DNA of 57,591 nt from an uncultured Acidobacteriia bacterium (lineage in GTDB: Bacteria > Acidobacteriota > Terriglobia > Bryobacterales > Bryobacteraceae), in NCBI GenBank assembly GCA_903882645.1, contig CAIRXZ010000018.1:1-57591 (forward strand). The letters are read 5' to 3'. Shown in pieces: positions 30,201 to 38,450 of this stretch. Made by a program: the position numbers and the translations under genes. How positions within the stretch are numbered: the stretch's first letter is position 1; every line of letters begins with the position of its first letter. Under the pieces are notes generated by a model. The model did not search any database. It was not told the DNA's origin and was given only the letters and a program-made list of their open reading frames with translations.

Positions 30201-31829
30201 TCAAAATCCGCCGCGTCCAGCCGCGATGGAGACCCTGAGGAGGACGACCCCGTGCGCCGGAACCGTGGCGGCGTAGTCGTCGCCGGCGACGGAAATCGCC
30301 TCGTGTTTCCAGAGGTCGCGCGCCTGCAATCTGCGGAAACCATAAAGCCCCGTGTCGAATTTCAGGGCGTCCCACCGGAAGCCGATCTCGGCCGGCTTGT
30401 CTCCGCGGTTGAACAGCCCGACCGCGAAGGCGTTGCCGCCGAGGGGCCGCACCAGCACCTCGGATTTTCCCGCCACCGAGAGCCGCTGCACCGGTTTCGC
30501 GTCCCGGTCCTGGTCGATGGCGATCGCGTCGGGATTCATGAGGATGGATTTCGTCTCCTCCGTCATGGTTCGCAGATCGTTGCCCGCCATCAGCGGCGCT
30601 GACAACAGACACCAGAGGCTCATGTGCGTCCGGTACTCGTCGGCTGCCATCCCGCCGTTGCCGACTTCGAGCATGTCCGGGTCGTTCCAGTGCCCCGGCC
30701 GGTTGTACGGGGCGATATCGATGTTGGCGAACCCGATGCGCTCCATGGAATCCCATCGATCGGCGATATCGCCCGTGGTGCGCCAGAGATTGCCGCCCGT
30801 CTTGGCTCCCCACTTCCACACGTCGTGCGAGCCGTACTGGCAGAGACTGTAGACGATGGGGCGTCCGGCCTTCAGCAGGGCTTCGCCCATTTTCTGATAG
30901 GCGCCCCGATTGTCCTCGGTGGTGTTTGAATAGACGCCGCCGGCGCTGCACCAGTCGTACTTCAGGTAGTCGCAGCCCCACTCGGCGAAGGTGATGGCAT
31001 CTTCCTCCTCGTGCCCGAAGCTGCCCTGGTATCCGCCTCCCATTTTTCCGCTGCAGGATTGGGGCCCGGGCGAAGAGTAGATCCCGATTTTCAGGCCCTT
31101 GGAATGGACATAATCGGCCAGCGCCTTCATGTTGGGGAACTTGCCGTTCCCAACGATTTTGCCGCTGGCGTCGCGCCCGCTCGTCCAGCCCTCGTCCACG
31201 ACGATGTAGGTGTAACCGGCCTTGGCCATGCCGCTCGACACCATGGCATCGGCCATCCCACGGACCGTGGCGTCGTCGAACACGTCCTGGAACTTGTTCC
31301 AACTGTTCCAGCCCATGGGAGGCGTGCGGACCAAGCCGTTGTCCGGCACGTCCCGCAGATCGGGGGGCGGAATCCGGGTGGGATAGGCCTCTTCGCGCGT
31401 CACCCGCTCGAACGTTCCCTTCAACGGATCGCGGCCTGTGGCTTGCATGGTGACGGCAATCCGGTTGGCGTTATCCACTACGCCGTCATAGACCGTCTGA
31501 GGCGGCTGTCCGGAAGCTGCGCCCCGGCCCGCGCCCGCCGCCGGAGGTTGGGCGGGCATGCTGAACGTCGCGGCAAGATGCAGCTTGCCGTCTTTCAGCG
31601 TTCCGGTGAGCGTTCCTCCGCGGCCCCCCCGGCCAGCGGGCGCCACGCTTGCGACGGCATCGCCCGTCTGCTGGAACTGGAAGAAGTTCACGCCGCCGTC
31701 CTTGACGCGGAAGGCCCAATAGCCGGTCATGTCGGTCTGCGCCCAGAGGACCAGCGCGCCCAGGGACGCCAGAAGGGCCGCCAGGCACAAGATTCTCCAG
31801 GGGCGGGAATGAAAAACTGAGGGTTTCAT
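30201..31829 (-). CDS. Glycoside hydrolase family 27 alpha-galactosidase
   Basis: Exported enzyme of about 542 aa. A membrane-type leader (about 10-30) precedes a small N-terminal beta domain (about 31-165) with GRGGRGG and GAGRGAASG inserts. Next comes the GH27 barrel, starting TPPMGWNSWNKF. The nucleophile Asp is in DYLKYDWC and the acid/base Asp in HWNDPDMLEVGN. The C-terminal beta domain ends AAGRGGF. It releases alpha-linked galactose, or arabinopyranose in some members. The start at 31829 has AAGAGGAGAG upstream. It is the first gene of the minus-strand operon, 52 bp from a LacI-type operator candidate. Confidence 0.93.
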   Translation of the reverse strand: MKPSVFHSRPWRILCLAALLASLGALVLWAQTDMTGYWAFRVKDGGVNFFQFQQTGDAVASVAPAGRGGRGGTLTGTLKDGKLHLAATFSMPAQPPAAGAGRGAASGQPPQTVYDGVVDNANRIAVTMQATGRDPLKGTFERVTREEAYPTRIPPPDLRDVPDNGLVRTPPMGWNSWNKFQDVFDDATVRGMADAMVSSGMAKAGYTYIVVDEGWTSGRDASGKIVGNGKFPNMKALADYVHSKGLKIGIYSSPGPQSCSGKMGGGYQGSFGHEEEDAITFAEWGCDYLKYDWCSAGGVYSNTTEDNRGAYQKMGEALLKAGRPIVYSLCQYGSHDVWKWGAKTGGNLWRTTGDIADRWDSMERIGFANIDIAPYNRPGHWNDPDMLEVGNGGMAADEYRTHMSLWCLLSAPLMAGNDLRTMTEETKSILMNPDAIAIDQDRDAKPVQRLSVAGKSEVLVRPLGGNAFAVGLFNRGDKPAEIGFRWDALKFDTGLYGFRRLQARDLWKHEAISVAGDDYAATVPAHGVVLLRVSIAAGRGGF

Positions 31830-31880
31830 ACGTCTGACTCTCCTCTTGGACTCCCGAAACGAGCGGGGCTTCCTCTCGCA

Positions 31881-31894
31881 GTTAACGTTAAAGT
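31881..31894. promoter_or_regulatory. Candidate LacI-family operator 1
   Basis: GTTAACGTTAAAGT contains the perfect palindrome TTAACGTTAA with the central CG usual for LacI-family sites. It lies upstream of GH27 on the minus strand. A 12/14 match occurs at 32046-32059, in front of the divergent GH35 gene. Confidence 0.55.
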
Positions 31895-32045
31895 GAACAC
31901 CTATCCTATGGCCACTCGGAATCCGCGTCAAGGGCGCGCGAACTCCATCGGAATCAAACGATTGAAAACATTGAGCAAATTCACTCTGGGAGGGGCGTGC
32001 GATAGCCCCTTGCGAGAGTCGCGCTCGTGCGCCGGCCTGCAAATA

Positions 32046-32059
32046 GTTATCGTAAAAGT
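32046..32059. promoter_or_regulatory. Candidate LacI-family operator 2
   Basis: GTTATCGTAAAAGT differs from operator 1 at only two positions, and the two changes (A to T and T to A) are symmetric about the CG. It lies just upstream of a TACAAT -10 candidate (32073-32078), where bound repressor would block the -35 region of GH35. Confidence 0.5.
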
Positions 32060-32072
32060 TCGCGCATTCCGC

Positions 32073-32078
32073 TACAAT
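32073..32078 (+). promoter_or_regulatory. Candidate -10 box for GH35 operon
   Basis: TACAAT lies 43 bp before the GH35 ATG. The -35 region is weak and would overlap operator candidate 2, as expected for a regulated promoter. The rest of 31830-32121 has no gene. It also has a CG-centred near-palindrome TCAAACGATTGA at 31954-31965. Confidence 0.4.
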
Positions 32079-32121
32079 GTCACTCTTCGCCGATTGAAAC
32101 CGGCGCAAGGAGACTGGAATC

Positions 32122-33966
32122 GTGAAAACTTGTTGCTTCATCGCCGCCGCTTGCTTTGCGGCGGTGGTTTTGGCGCCCTGTTACGGCCAGACAACCACGG
32201 GCATCCCCCACCTTCGGAAACAAGGCTCCGCGACGCAGTTGATCGTGGATGGCAGGCCGTTCCTGGCGGTGACGGGAGAGTTGGGGAACAACTCCGCTTC
32301 GAGCCTGGAGAACATGCAGGCGATATGGCCGAAGCTCGTATCGGGTAATCTGAATTGCGTGCTGGCCGCCGTATCGTGGGCCCAACTGGAGCCCGTGGAG
32401 GGCAATTATAAGTTCGCCCTTGTGGACGGCCTCATCGAGCAGGCCCGGAAGAACAATCTGAAGCTGGTCTTTCTGTGGTTCGCCAGTTGGAAGAACGGCC
32501 TCTCGAGCTACGTTCCCTACTGGGTCAAGGCGGACTTCAAGCGCTTCCCGCGCATTCAGATCAAGGGAGGCAAGAGCATCGAACTGGTCAGCACGTTTGG
32601 CGACGCCACGCGCGATGCCGACGCCCGCGCTTTCGGGGCGCTGATGCGCCACATCAAGTTGGTCGACGGCCTGCAGCACACCGTCCTGATGATCCAGGTG
32701 GAGAATGAGGTGGGCGTGTTGCGAGACTCGCGAGACCGCTCGCCCGCCGCCAACCAGGCCTTTGCGGCCCCCGTGCCGAAGGAGCTTATGGACTACCTTC
32801 AGAAGCACAAGGACACGCTGGCTCCCGAGCTTCGCGACCTGTGGGCCGAGAACGGCTCCAAGACGTCCGGCGCGTGGGAAGAGGTGTTCGGTCCCGGCAA
32901 GCCCGACAGCGTGGACATGCCGATCCAGACCAATAGTCCGCCGATGAGCCGGGAGGAGCACGACACCGCCTGGCGGAAACTGCGCTGGCCGGTGGATGAG
33001 ATTTTCATGGCGTGGAACTACGCGCGCTACCTCGACAAAGTGGTGGCGGAGGGCAAAGCCGGGTATCCGATTCCCATGTACGTGAACGCCTGGCTGCAGC
33101 AGCCGAACATGGCGTGGCCTGGAACCTACCCGAGCGGCGGGCCGCTGCCGCAGGTTCACGACATCTGGCGCGCGGGGGCGCCGAACATCGATGTGCTCGC
33201 GCCCGATCTGTACCTGGAGTATTTCGACGAGGTATGCGAAAGGTTCACCCGCAACGGAAACCCGCTGTTCATCCCCGAAACGTCATCGAACCCGGTCAAC
33301 GCCATCAATGCGTTCGTCAAGTTCAACGCCATAGGGTACTCGCCGTTCTACATTGAACGGGGCGTGGGGCCGGACACGAATCTTGCTGCCGCGTACCGCC
33401 TGATTACGAGCATGGCGCCCGCCATTACGGCGCAGCAGGGCAAGAACAGGATGGCAGCGGTGCGCATCAATCGAGGCGACCCGCCGCTGAAGGTCAGCCT
33501 CGGCGAGTACACGCTCAACCTGACGGGCATGGGCGCGGGCCGGATCCCGATCGCTCCGGAGCCTGCTGCCGCTGCGCAGCCGGGCGGCCAGCCGGGTCTG
33601 CAAGCCCAGGGGGCGCCGCAAGGCGGCCGAGGCCAGGCGGGCCAGCAGCCGGCTCAGGCACAGCCGCAGGGCGGACGCGGCCAGGCAGGCCAGCAGCCGG
33701 CCGCCGGCCTGGACGTCGCCATCTTCATTGCCGCCGGCCCGAACGAGTTTTACATGAGCGGCAACAACGGCAATATCCGGGTCGCCTTCACGCCGAACAC
33801 GCCCGGCCCGCAGACGGTGGGACTCGGGGACGTGCAGGAAGGCAAATTCGTAGATGGCAAGTGGGTGGTTGTCCGCCAACTGGGCGGAGACGACACCGGC
33901 CAGGGCGAACTCCTTACGCTGCGCCCCAACACCCTGATGCGCGTGACGGTGTATCGTTACGAATAG
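32122..33966 (+). CDS. GH35-type beta-galactosidase (DUF5597 group)
   Basis: Exported enzyme of 614 aa. It has a signal peptide (about 1-22), a barrel with LVFLWFASWKNG, the acid/base Glu in MIQVENEVG and the nucleophile Glu in FIPETSS. The C-terminal beta domain is split by a Gly/Gln/Pro-rich insert (33559-33711) that contains a tandem repeat. The group resembles CjBgl35-like enzymes active on galactosyl side chains of xyloglucan. It starts the plus-strand operon of the divergent pair. The ribosome site AAGGAGA precedes the ATG. Confidence 0.9.
   Translation: MKTCCFIAAACFAAVVLAPCYGQTTTGIPHLRKQGSATQLIVDGRPFLAVTGELGNNSASSLENMQAIWPKLVSGNLNCVLAAVSWAQLEPVEGNYKFALVDGLIEQARKNNLKLVFLWFASWKNGLSSYVPYWVKADFKRFPRIQIKGGKSIELVSTFGDATRDADARAFGALMRHIKLVDGLQHTVLMIQVENEVGVLRDSRDRSPAANQAFAAPVPKELMDYLQKHKDTLAPELRDLWAENGSKTSGAWEEVFGPGKPDSVDMPIQTNSPPMSREEHDTAWRKLRWPVDEIFMAWNYARYLDKVVAEGKAGYPIPMYVNAWLQQPNMAWPGTYPSGGPLPQVHDIWRAGAPNIDVLAPDLYLEYFDEVCERFTRNGNPLFIPETSSNPVNAINAFVKFNAIGYSPFYIERGVGPDTNLAAAYRLITSMAPAITAQQGKNRMAAVRINRGDPPLKVSLGEYTLNLTGMGAGRIPIAPEPAAAAQPGGQPGLQAQGAPQGGRGQAGQQPAQAQPQGGRGQAGQQPAAGLDVAIFIAAGPNEFYMSGNNGNIRVAFTPNTPGPQTVGLGDVQEGKFVDGKWVVVRQLGGDDTGQGELLTLRPNTLMRVTVYRYE
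33619..33702 (+). repeat. In-gene tandem repeat in GH35
   Basis: Two units coding QGGRGQAGQQPA (33619-33654 and 33667-33702) are separated by the four-residue spacer QAQP. Bases agree well between units but not perfectly, so the expansion is not brand new. It forms a low-complexity loop before the last beta domain. Confidence 0.85.
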
Positions 33967-33993
33967 ATGTGGAGAAATGCCGAAGCAGTGTAG

Positions 33994-34013
33994 GGGCCGG
34001 GCATGCCCGGCCC
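33994..34013. repeat. 20-bp perfect palindrome between GH35 and GH29
   Basis: GGGCCGGGC-AT-GCCCGGCCC has 9-bp arms with only AT between them. There is no T-run after it, so it is not a classic terminator. It could stabilise the upstream mRNA or be a small repeat element. Confidence 0.6.
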
Positions 34014-34066
34014 GAAGCGTTAAGCGACAAACCTAACGGTCGTCGTACCAGTACGGGAGTGATCTC

Positions 34067-35629
34067 ATGATAACCAGACGAAATGCCCTCGCATTGCTGG
34101 CGGGAGGCGTTCCCGCATTGAACCTTGCCCGCGCGGCCGGCGAACTGCCCCAAATTGCGGCCGGCCCCTTCAAGGGCACGCGCGAGTCGCTTAAGGATTA
34201 CCGCGTCCCCGACTGGTTTCGCGACGCCAAGCTCGGCCTCTGGGCCCATTGGGGACCTCAGTCGGCGGCCGAGTACGGCGATTGGTACGCCCGCAACATG
34301 TACATACAGGGCCAGCGGCAATACGACTATCACGTCAAGACCTATGGTCACCCGTCGAAGGTCGGCTTCAAGGATGTTATCGCTACCTGGAAGGCTGATA
34401 AGTTCGATCCAGACCATCTCATGCAACTTTATAAGAAGGCCGGCGCGAAGTACTTTTGCAGCATGGGCGTGCACCACGACGGCTTCGACCTGTGGAACTC
34501 GAAGTATCAGCCACGCTGGAACGCGGTGGCCTCGGGACCGAAGAAGGACGTGGTCGGACTTTTCCGGAAGGCGGCGTTGAAGCAGGGGCTGAAGTTCGCG
34601 GTCAGCGAGCACCTGTCGAACAGCTATAACTGGTTCGCCACCTCTCACATGAGCGATAAGACAGGACCGTTGGCCGGCGTGCCGTACGACGGGATGGACT
34701 CCGCATACGCGGATCTCTACCACGACCTGCCGAAGGATTATCCGTACGCAAACGTTTCCAGGACCGCCATGAGCCGCACTGCGCCAGACTCCTGGAAGCA
34801 GCTCTACTTCAACCGGATCAAACAGTTGGTGGACGACTACCAGCCCGACCTGCTCTACACAGACGGCGGGATTCCCTTCGAGGAATACGGACTTGGACTG
34901 GTAGCGCATCTTTATAACACCAGCGCGAAACGGCACGGTGGAATCCCAGAGGCCATTTATACCAGCAAGACGCCGCAGGATTGCCAGGCAGGGACCTGCG
35001 TCCTGGACCTGGAGCGCGGCGTCGCCTCGGGAATTCCGGCCGACCCGTGGCAAACCGATACATGCATCGGCGACTGGCACTATAACCAGGAAGCCCGGAG
35101 CAGGTATAAGACTCCCAAGAGAGTCATCGACATGCTGGTCGATATCGTAAGCCGCAACGGCAACTTGATGCTGAACTTCCCCTTGCCGAACAGCGGCGCG
35201 CTGGACGCGGAGGAGCTGAAGATCCTGGACGAGATCACCAGGTGGATGGCGGTCAACAGCGAGGGCATCTACGGGACCCGGCCGTGGAAGATTTACGGCG
35301 ATGGTCCGGTGGCGTCCGCTCCTGTTGCAGCGGGGCGCGGCGGCGGCTTCAACGAGCAAACTCGCAAGGACTTTACCGCCGAGGAGATGCGCTTCACGAC
35401 GAAGGGCAGCGTCTTGTACGCCTTCGCGATGGGTTGGCCGGATAAGCAGGCCGTGATAAAGCCCCTGGCAACCAATAGCAGCGTGGCGCAGTTCAAGGTG
35501 AGGAATGTCGAACTGCTGGGCTTCAAGGGCAAGGTGAAGTGGACCCAGGATGAGAAGGGCCTGACGGTGCAGATGCCGGAGCAGAAGCCCTGCGATCACG
35601 CGATCGCGCTGAAGGTAGCCGGCGCCTAG
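34067..35629 (+). CDS. Glycoside hydrolase family 29 alpha-L-fucosidase
   Basis: Exported retaining fucosidase of 520 aa. A Tat-like leader ITRRNALALLAGG is followed by the GH29 barrel, with GLWAHWGPQSAAEYGDWY, MGVHHDGFDLW and the nucleophile Asp in LLYTDGGIPF. The C-terminal beta domain carries a short VAAGRGGGF insert. Length is normal. The start at 34067 has GGGAG 7 bp upstream. It releases fucose from oligosaccharides, complementing GH95 nearby; second gene of the plus operon, 100 bp after GH35. Confidence 0.93.
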   Translation: MITRRNALALLAGGVPALNLARAAGELPQIAAGPFKGTRESLKDYRVPDWFRDAKLGLWAHWGPQSAAEYGDWYARNMYIQGQRQYDYHVKTYGHPSKVGFKDVIATWKADKFDPDHLMQLYKKAGAKYFCSMGVHHDGFDLWNSKYQPRWNAVASGPKKDVVGLFRKAALKQGLKFAVSEHLSNSYNWFATSHMSDKTGPLAGVPYDGMDSAYADLYHDLPKDYPYANVSRTAMSRTAPDSWKQLYFNRIKQLVDDYQPDLLYTDGGIPFEEYGLGLVAHLYNTSAKRHGGIPEAIYTSKTPQDCQAGTCVLDLERGVASGIPADPWQTDTCIGDWHYNQEARSRYKTPKRVIDMLVDIVSRNGNLMLNFPLPNSGALDAEELKILDEITRWMAVNSEGIYGTRPWKIYGDGPVASAPVAAGRGGGFNEQTRKDFTAEEMRFTTKGSVLYAFAMGWPDKQAVIKPLATNSSVAQFKVRNVELLGFKGKVKWTQDEKGLTVQMPEQKPCDHAIALKVAGA

Positions 35630-35667
35630 TGCAGTGCGGCGTTCAGATTGACAAATATCCGACGCCC

Positions 35668-35775
35668 GTGGAGTGGGCCTCCAGGCCTGCAATGCCGGCT
35701 TTCCGGCCGGCATGTCTTGAAGAGACGTCGGCAAGGACGCCGACGTGGCAAGCTGAAAGCTCACTCCACGGTTGC
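35668..35775. repeat. Palindromic repeat (GTGGAGTGGGCCTCC family)
   Basis: The element starts CGTGGAGTGGGCCTCC and ends CTCACTCCACGG. Inner hairpins include GCCGGCTTTCCGGCCGGC. The outer ends match, inverted, those of the element at 39601-39713, so both belong to one family. The rest of the 266-bp gap before the oxidoreductase (35776-35883) has no gene. Confidence 0.7.
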
Positions 35776-35895
35776 GTCCGAGCGAGCGGTCGCGACTGGA
35801 TAATGCGCGTTATTGGCGCCGCAGACCACTGGTCTCCGGGACGGAAGGCCGGGTTCAATGTTCGCCCCAAGTTCGATCGGGCGAGGAGGTTAACG

Positions 35896-37329
35896 ATGCA
35901 ACGCCGGGAGTTTCTGAAGACATCCACGGGCGCGGGAATCGCGGCATGGACAGCCGCGTCGGCCGCCCAAGTGCGGGGAGCCAACGACAGGTTGCGCATT
36001 GGTTTGATCGGATGCGGAGGCCGCGGCACGCTCGATGCGCGCAACATGCGCGGCACGCTGGAGGACATCCAGGCTGTGGCGCCCGGGAACTATCACGGCG
36101 GCAATCTGGATCCGCGGCTGAAAGAGCCGCGCAACGTGGAAATCGCCGCGGTGTGCGACGCCAACACGGCCAAAACCGGCGCGGCGAAGCGATGGGCGCC
36201 GCAAGCCACGGCGTACGACGATTTCCGCAAACTGCTGGCGGACCAGAGCATCGACGCGGTGATCATAGCCACGCCGGACCCCTGGCACGCGCAGATGATG
36301 ATCCTGGCGTGCGAGGCGGGCAAGGACGTTTACCTGGAAAAGCCCGTGATGTACCGCCTGGCCGAGGCCACGGCCATGCGCGAGGCGGTGCGCCGGACCA
36401 GGCGCATTGTGCAGATTGGCTCGCAACACCGCTCCGCGGACCACATCGCGGAGGCCGCCCGGATGGTGCAAAGCGGCAAGATCGGCGATGTGAAATTCGT
36501 CCGCGTGTGGAACTACCAGATCGAGCCCGCCGGCCCGCCGGTTCCCGACAGCGAGCCCCCGGCCGGCCTGAACTGGGACGCATGGCTGGGACCGTCGCCC
36601 AAAGTGCCCTTCAACACCAGCCGGCTCTATTACCGGGCTTTTATGGACTATACCAACGGGCTTATCAGCGACTACGGGAACCACCGCTTCGATTCGGTAC
36701 ACCAGATCATGGGCGTCGATAAGCCGCTGAAAGTCTCCTCCGCGACGGCCATGCTCAACCGGCGGAAGGCCGGTAACATCGTCGACTTCCAGCAGGCTAC
36801 CTACGAGTATCCGGGTTTCATCCTGGGTTACGAGGGGTCGGTATACAACAGCCACGGCCTGGGCGGCCGAACGGAGGGCATGCGCTATTACAACGCGCGG
36901 GGGACGGACGACCGCCCGCACGGCATGGCCTTCTACGGAACCGAGGCGGCCCTTTTTGTGGACCGCATCGGGATGGAGCTGTACCCGGAGAGTAGGGGCG
37001 GAGGCCGTGGCGGGATGGGCCGCGGTGGACCGGCGCCGGCGGCCGCGGCGGCGCCGCCGGTCGAGCGGATGCACATGAACGAGGACGAGCCCTCGGCGCT
37101 GCACGCCAAGTATTTCGTCGACTTCGTACGCAGCCGCAAGGAGCCCTTCGCCAACATCGAAACGGAAGTACGCGCCACGGCCGTCGCATGCATGGGCAAC
37201 GTGGCCGCCTGGACCGGGCGCAAGCTGACGTGGGACGACGCCTCCTGGCAGTTCCCCGGCGACGCGGAGGCCAACAAGTACCTGTTCCGCGAGTATCGTA
37301 AGCCCTGGGACCTCGTGAAGTTCGCGTAG
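35896..37329 (+). CDS. Gfo/Idh/MocA-family oxidoreductase with Tat leader
   Basis: Predicted exported NAD(P)-dependent dehydrogenase of about 477 aa. A strong Tat motif RREFLK (about 3-8) is followed by the Rossmann fold with IGLIGCGGRG. Then come the EKP-type motif YLEKPVM and a C-terminal alpha/beta domain with DYGNHRFDSVHQIMG. A Gly/Arg-rich insert, RGGGRGGMGRGG, followed by an Ala run, lies near residues 367-390. Members oxidise or isomerise sugars and related polyols; many acidobacterial ones are periplasmic. The start at 35896 has a perfect AGGAGGT. Third gene of the sugar operon. Confidence 0.9.
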   Translation: MQRREFLKTSTGAGIAAWTAASAAQVRGANDRLRIGLIGCGGRGTLDARNMRGTLEDIQAVAPGNYHGGNLDPRLKEPRNVEIAAVCDANTAKTGAAKRWAPQATAYDDFRKLLADQSIDAVIIATPDPWHAQMMILACEAGKDVYLEKPVMYRLAEATAMREAVRRTRRIVQIGSQHRSADHIAEAARMVQSGKIGDVKFVRVWNYQIEPAGPPVPDSEPPAGLNWDAWLGPSPKVPFNTSRLYYRAFMDYTNGLISDYGNHRFDSVHQIMGVDKPLKVSSATAMLNRRKAGNIVDFQQATYEYPGFILGYEGSVYNSHGLGGRTEGMRYYNARGTDDRPHGMAFYGTEAALFVDRIGMELYPESRGGGRGGMGRGGPAPAAAAAPPVERMHMNEDEPSALHAKYFVDFVRSRKEPFANIETEVRATAVACMGNVAAWTGRKLTWDDASWQFPGDAEANKYLFREYRKPWDLVKFA

Positions 37330-37397
37330 AGTGACTCGATCCCGGCGAAGCAGCCCCGATGCCGGCCAGCCGATAACGACAGCGCCCTGAGGCGCCA

Positions 37398-38450
37398 ATG
37401 CCAGACCTGAGCCCTAGTTACGACGACTCCGCGGCCGGTTGCGGGGAACCAGTCGACCCAACCCTGGTCCCCAAAAGGAAGCTGTATACCGGCGCGCTTA
37501 TGCCGGCGATCGGCTTAGGGACCTTTGGTTCCGATCATGCGCCGCCCGAGGAAGTAGCGGCGGCTGTGAAGGGCGCAATCCTGGCGGGTTACCGTCACCT
37601 GGATTGCGCCTCGGTGTACGGCAACGAGGATCGCATCGGCGCCGCGCTGGAGGAGGTCTTCCATCGGGGAATCCGCCGCGAGGAGCTTTGGGTGACTTCC
37701 AAGCTCTGGAACGACAAGCACGGGGAAGACGAAGTAATCGCTTCCTGCAAAAAGTCACTGGCGGACTTACGGCTGGATTACTTGGATATGTACCTGGTCC
37801 ACTGGCCGTTTCCGAATTTCCATCCGCCGGGGTGCAGCGTGGATTCGCGCAGTCCCGGCGCCAGACCCTACATCCACGAAAACTTCATGAAGACATGGCG
37901 GCGTATGGAGCGGCTGGTGGAGTTGGGACTCGTACGGCACATCGGGACGTCGAACATGACGATTCCGAAACTGAACTTACTCCTCCGGGACGCTTCGATC
38001 AAGCCGGCGGTCAATGAGATGGAGTTGCACCCGCACTTTCAACAGCCGGAGCTGTTCGATTTCGTGCGCGGCAATGGGATCGAACCCATCGGCTATTGCC
38101 CCGTCGGTTCGCCGGGACGGCCGCAAAGGGACCGCACTCCCTACGACACCGTGGACATCGCGGACCCGGTCATTGTGGAGATCGCCCGAAGGCTGGGCGT
38201 ACACCCGGCGGCGGTTTGCGTGAAATGGGCCGTCCAGCGCGGTCAAACCCCGATTCCCTTCTCTACCAAGCCCCGGAACTATGTGGCGAACCTGCGGTGC
38301 GCCGTCACCGAACCGCTTGCCGAGCCGGATATGCGGGCGATCGCTCGAATCGACAGGAATTGCAGGCTCATCAAGGGACAGGTATTCCTGTGGAAAGACA
38401 ACCAGAGTTGGGAAGACCTTTGGGATATTGATGGAGAAATCAGGACATGA
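37398..38450 (+). CDS. Aldo-keto reductase
   Basis: NADPH-dependent reductase of 350 aa, cytosolic (no leader). It has GLGTFG, the catalytic tetrad in LDCASVYGNE (Asp, Tyr), TSKLWN (Lys) and LVHWPFP (His), and the cofactor segment in PIPFSTKPRN. It overlaps the alcohol dehydrogenase gene as ATGA. In this context it may reduce or oxidise released sugars such as fucose or galactose; the substrate is not shown. The N-terminal ~25 residues are longer than usual. Confidence 0.92.
   Translation: MPDLSPSYDDSAAGCGEPVDPTLVPKRKLYTGALMPAIGLGTFGSDHAPPEEVAAAVKGAILAGYRHLDCASVYGNEDRIGAALEEVFHRGIRREELWVTSKLWNDKHGEDEVIASCKKSLADLRLDYLDMYLVHWPFPNFHPPGCSVDSRSPGARPYIHENFMKTWRRMERLVELGLVRHIGTSNMTIPKLNLLLRDASIKPAVNEMELHPHFQQPELFDFVRGNGIEPIGYCPVGSPGRPQRDRTPYDTVDIADPVIVEIARRLGVHPAAVCVKWAVQRGQTPIPFSTKPRNYVANLRCAVTEPLAEPDMRAIARIDRNCRLIKGQVFLWKDNQSWEDLWDIDGEIRT

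Noticed and set aside
33994-34013. Palindrome between GH35 and GH29 as an intrinsic terminator
   Set aside because: No T-run follows, and GH29 appears to belong to the same operon.
33914-35764. 616-codon open frame opposite GH29
   Set aside because: No recognisable domain; GH29 has the conserved motifs.
35884-35900. GTTAACG before the Gfo/Idh/MocA gene as a third LacI operator
   Set aside because: Only the left half matches (GTTAACGATG), and the bases are explained by the ribosome site and start codon.
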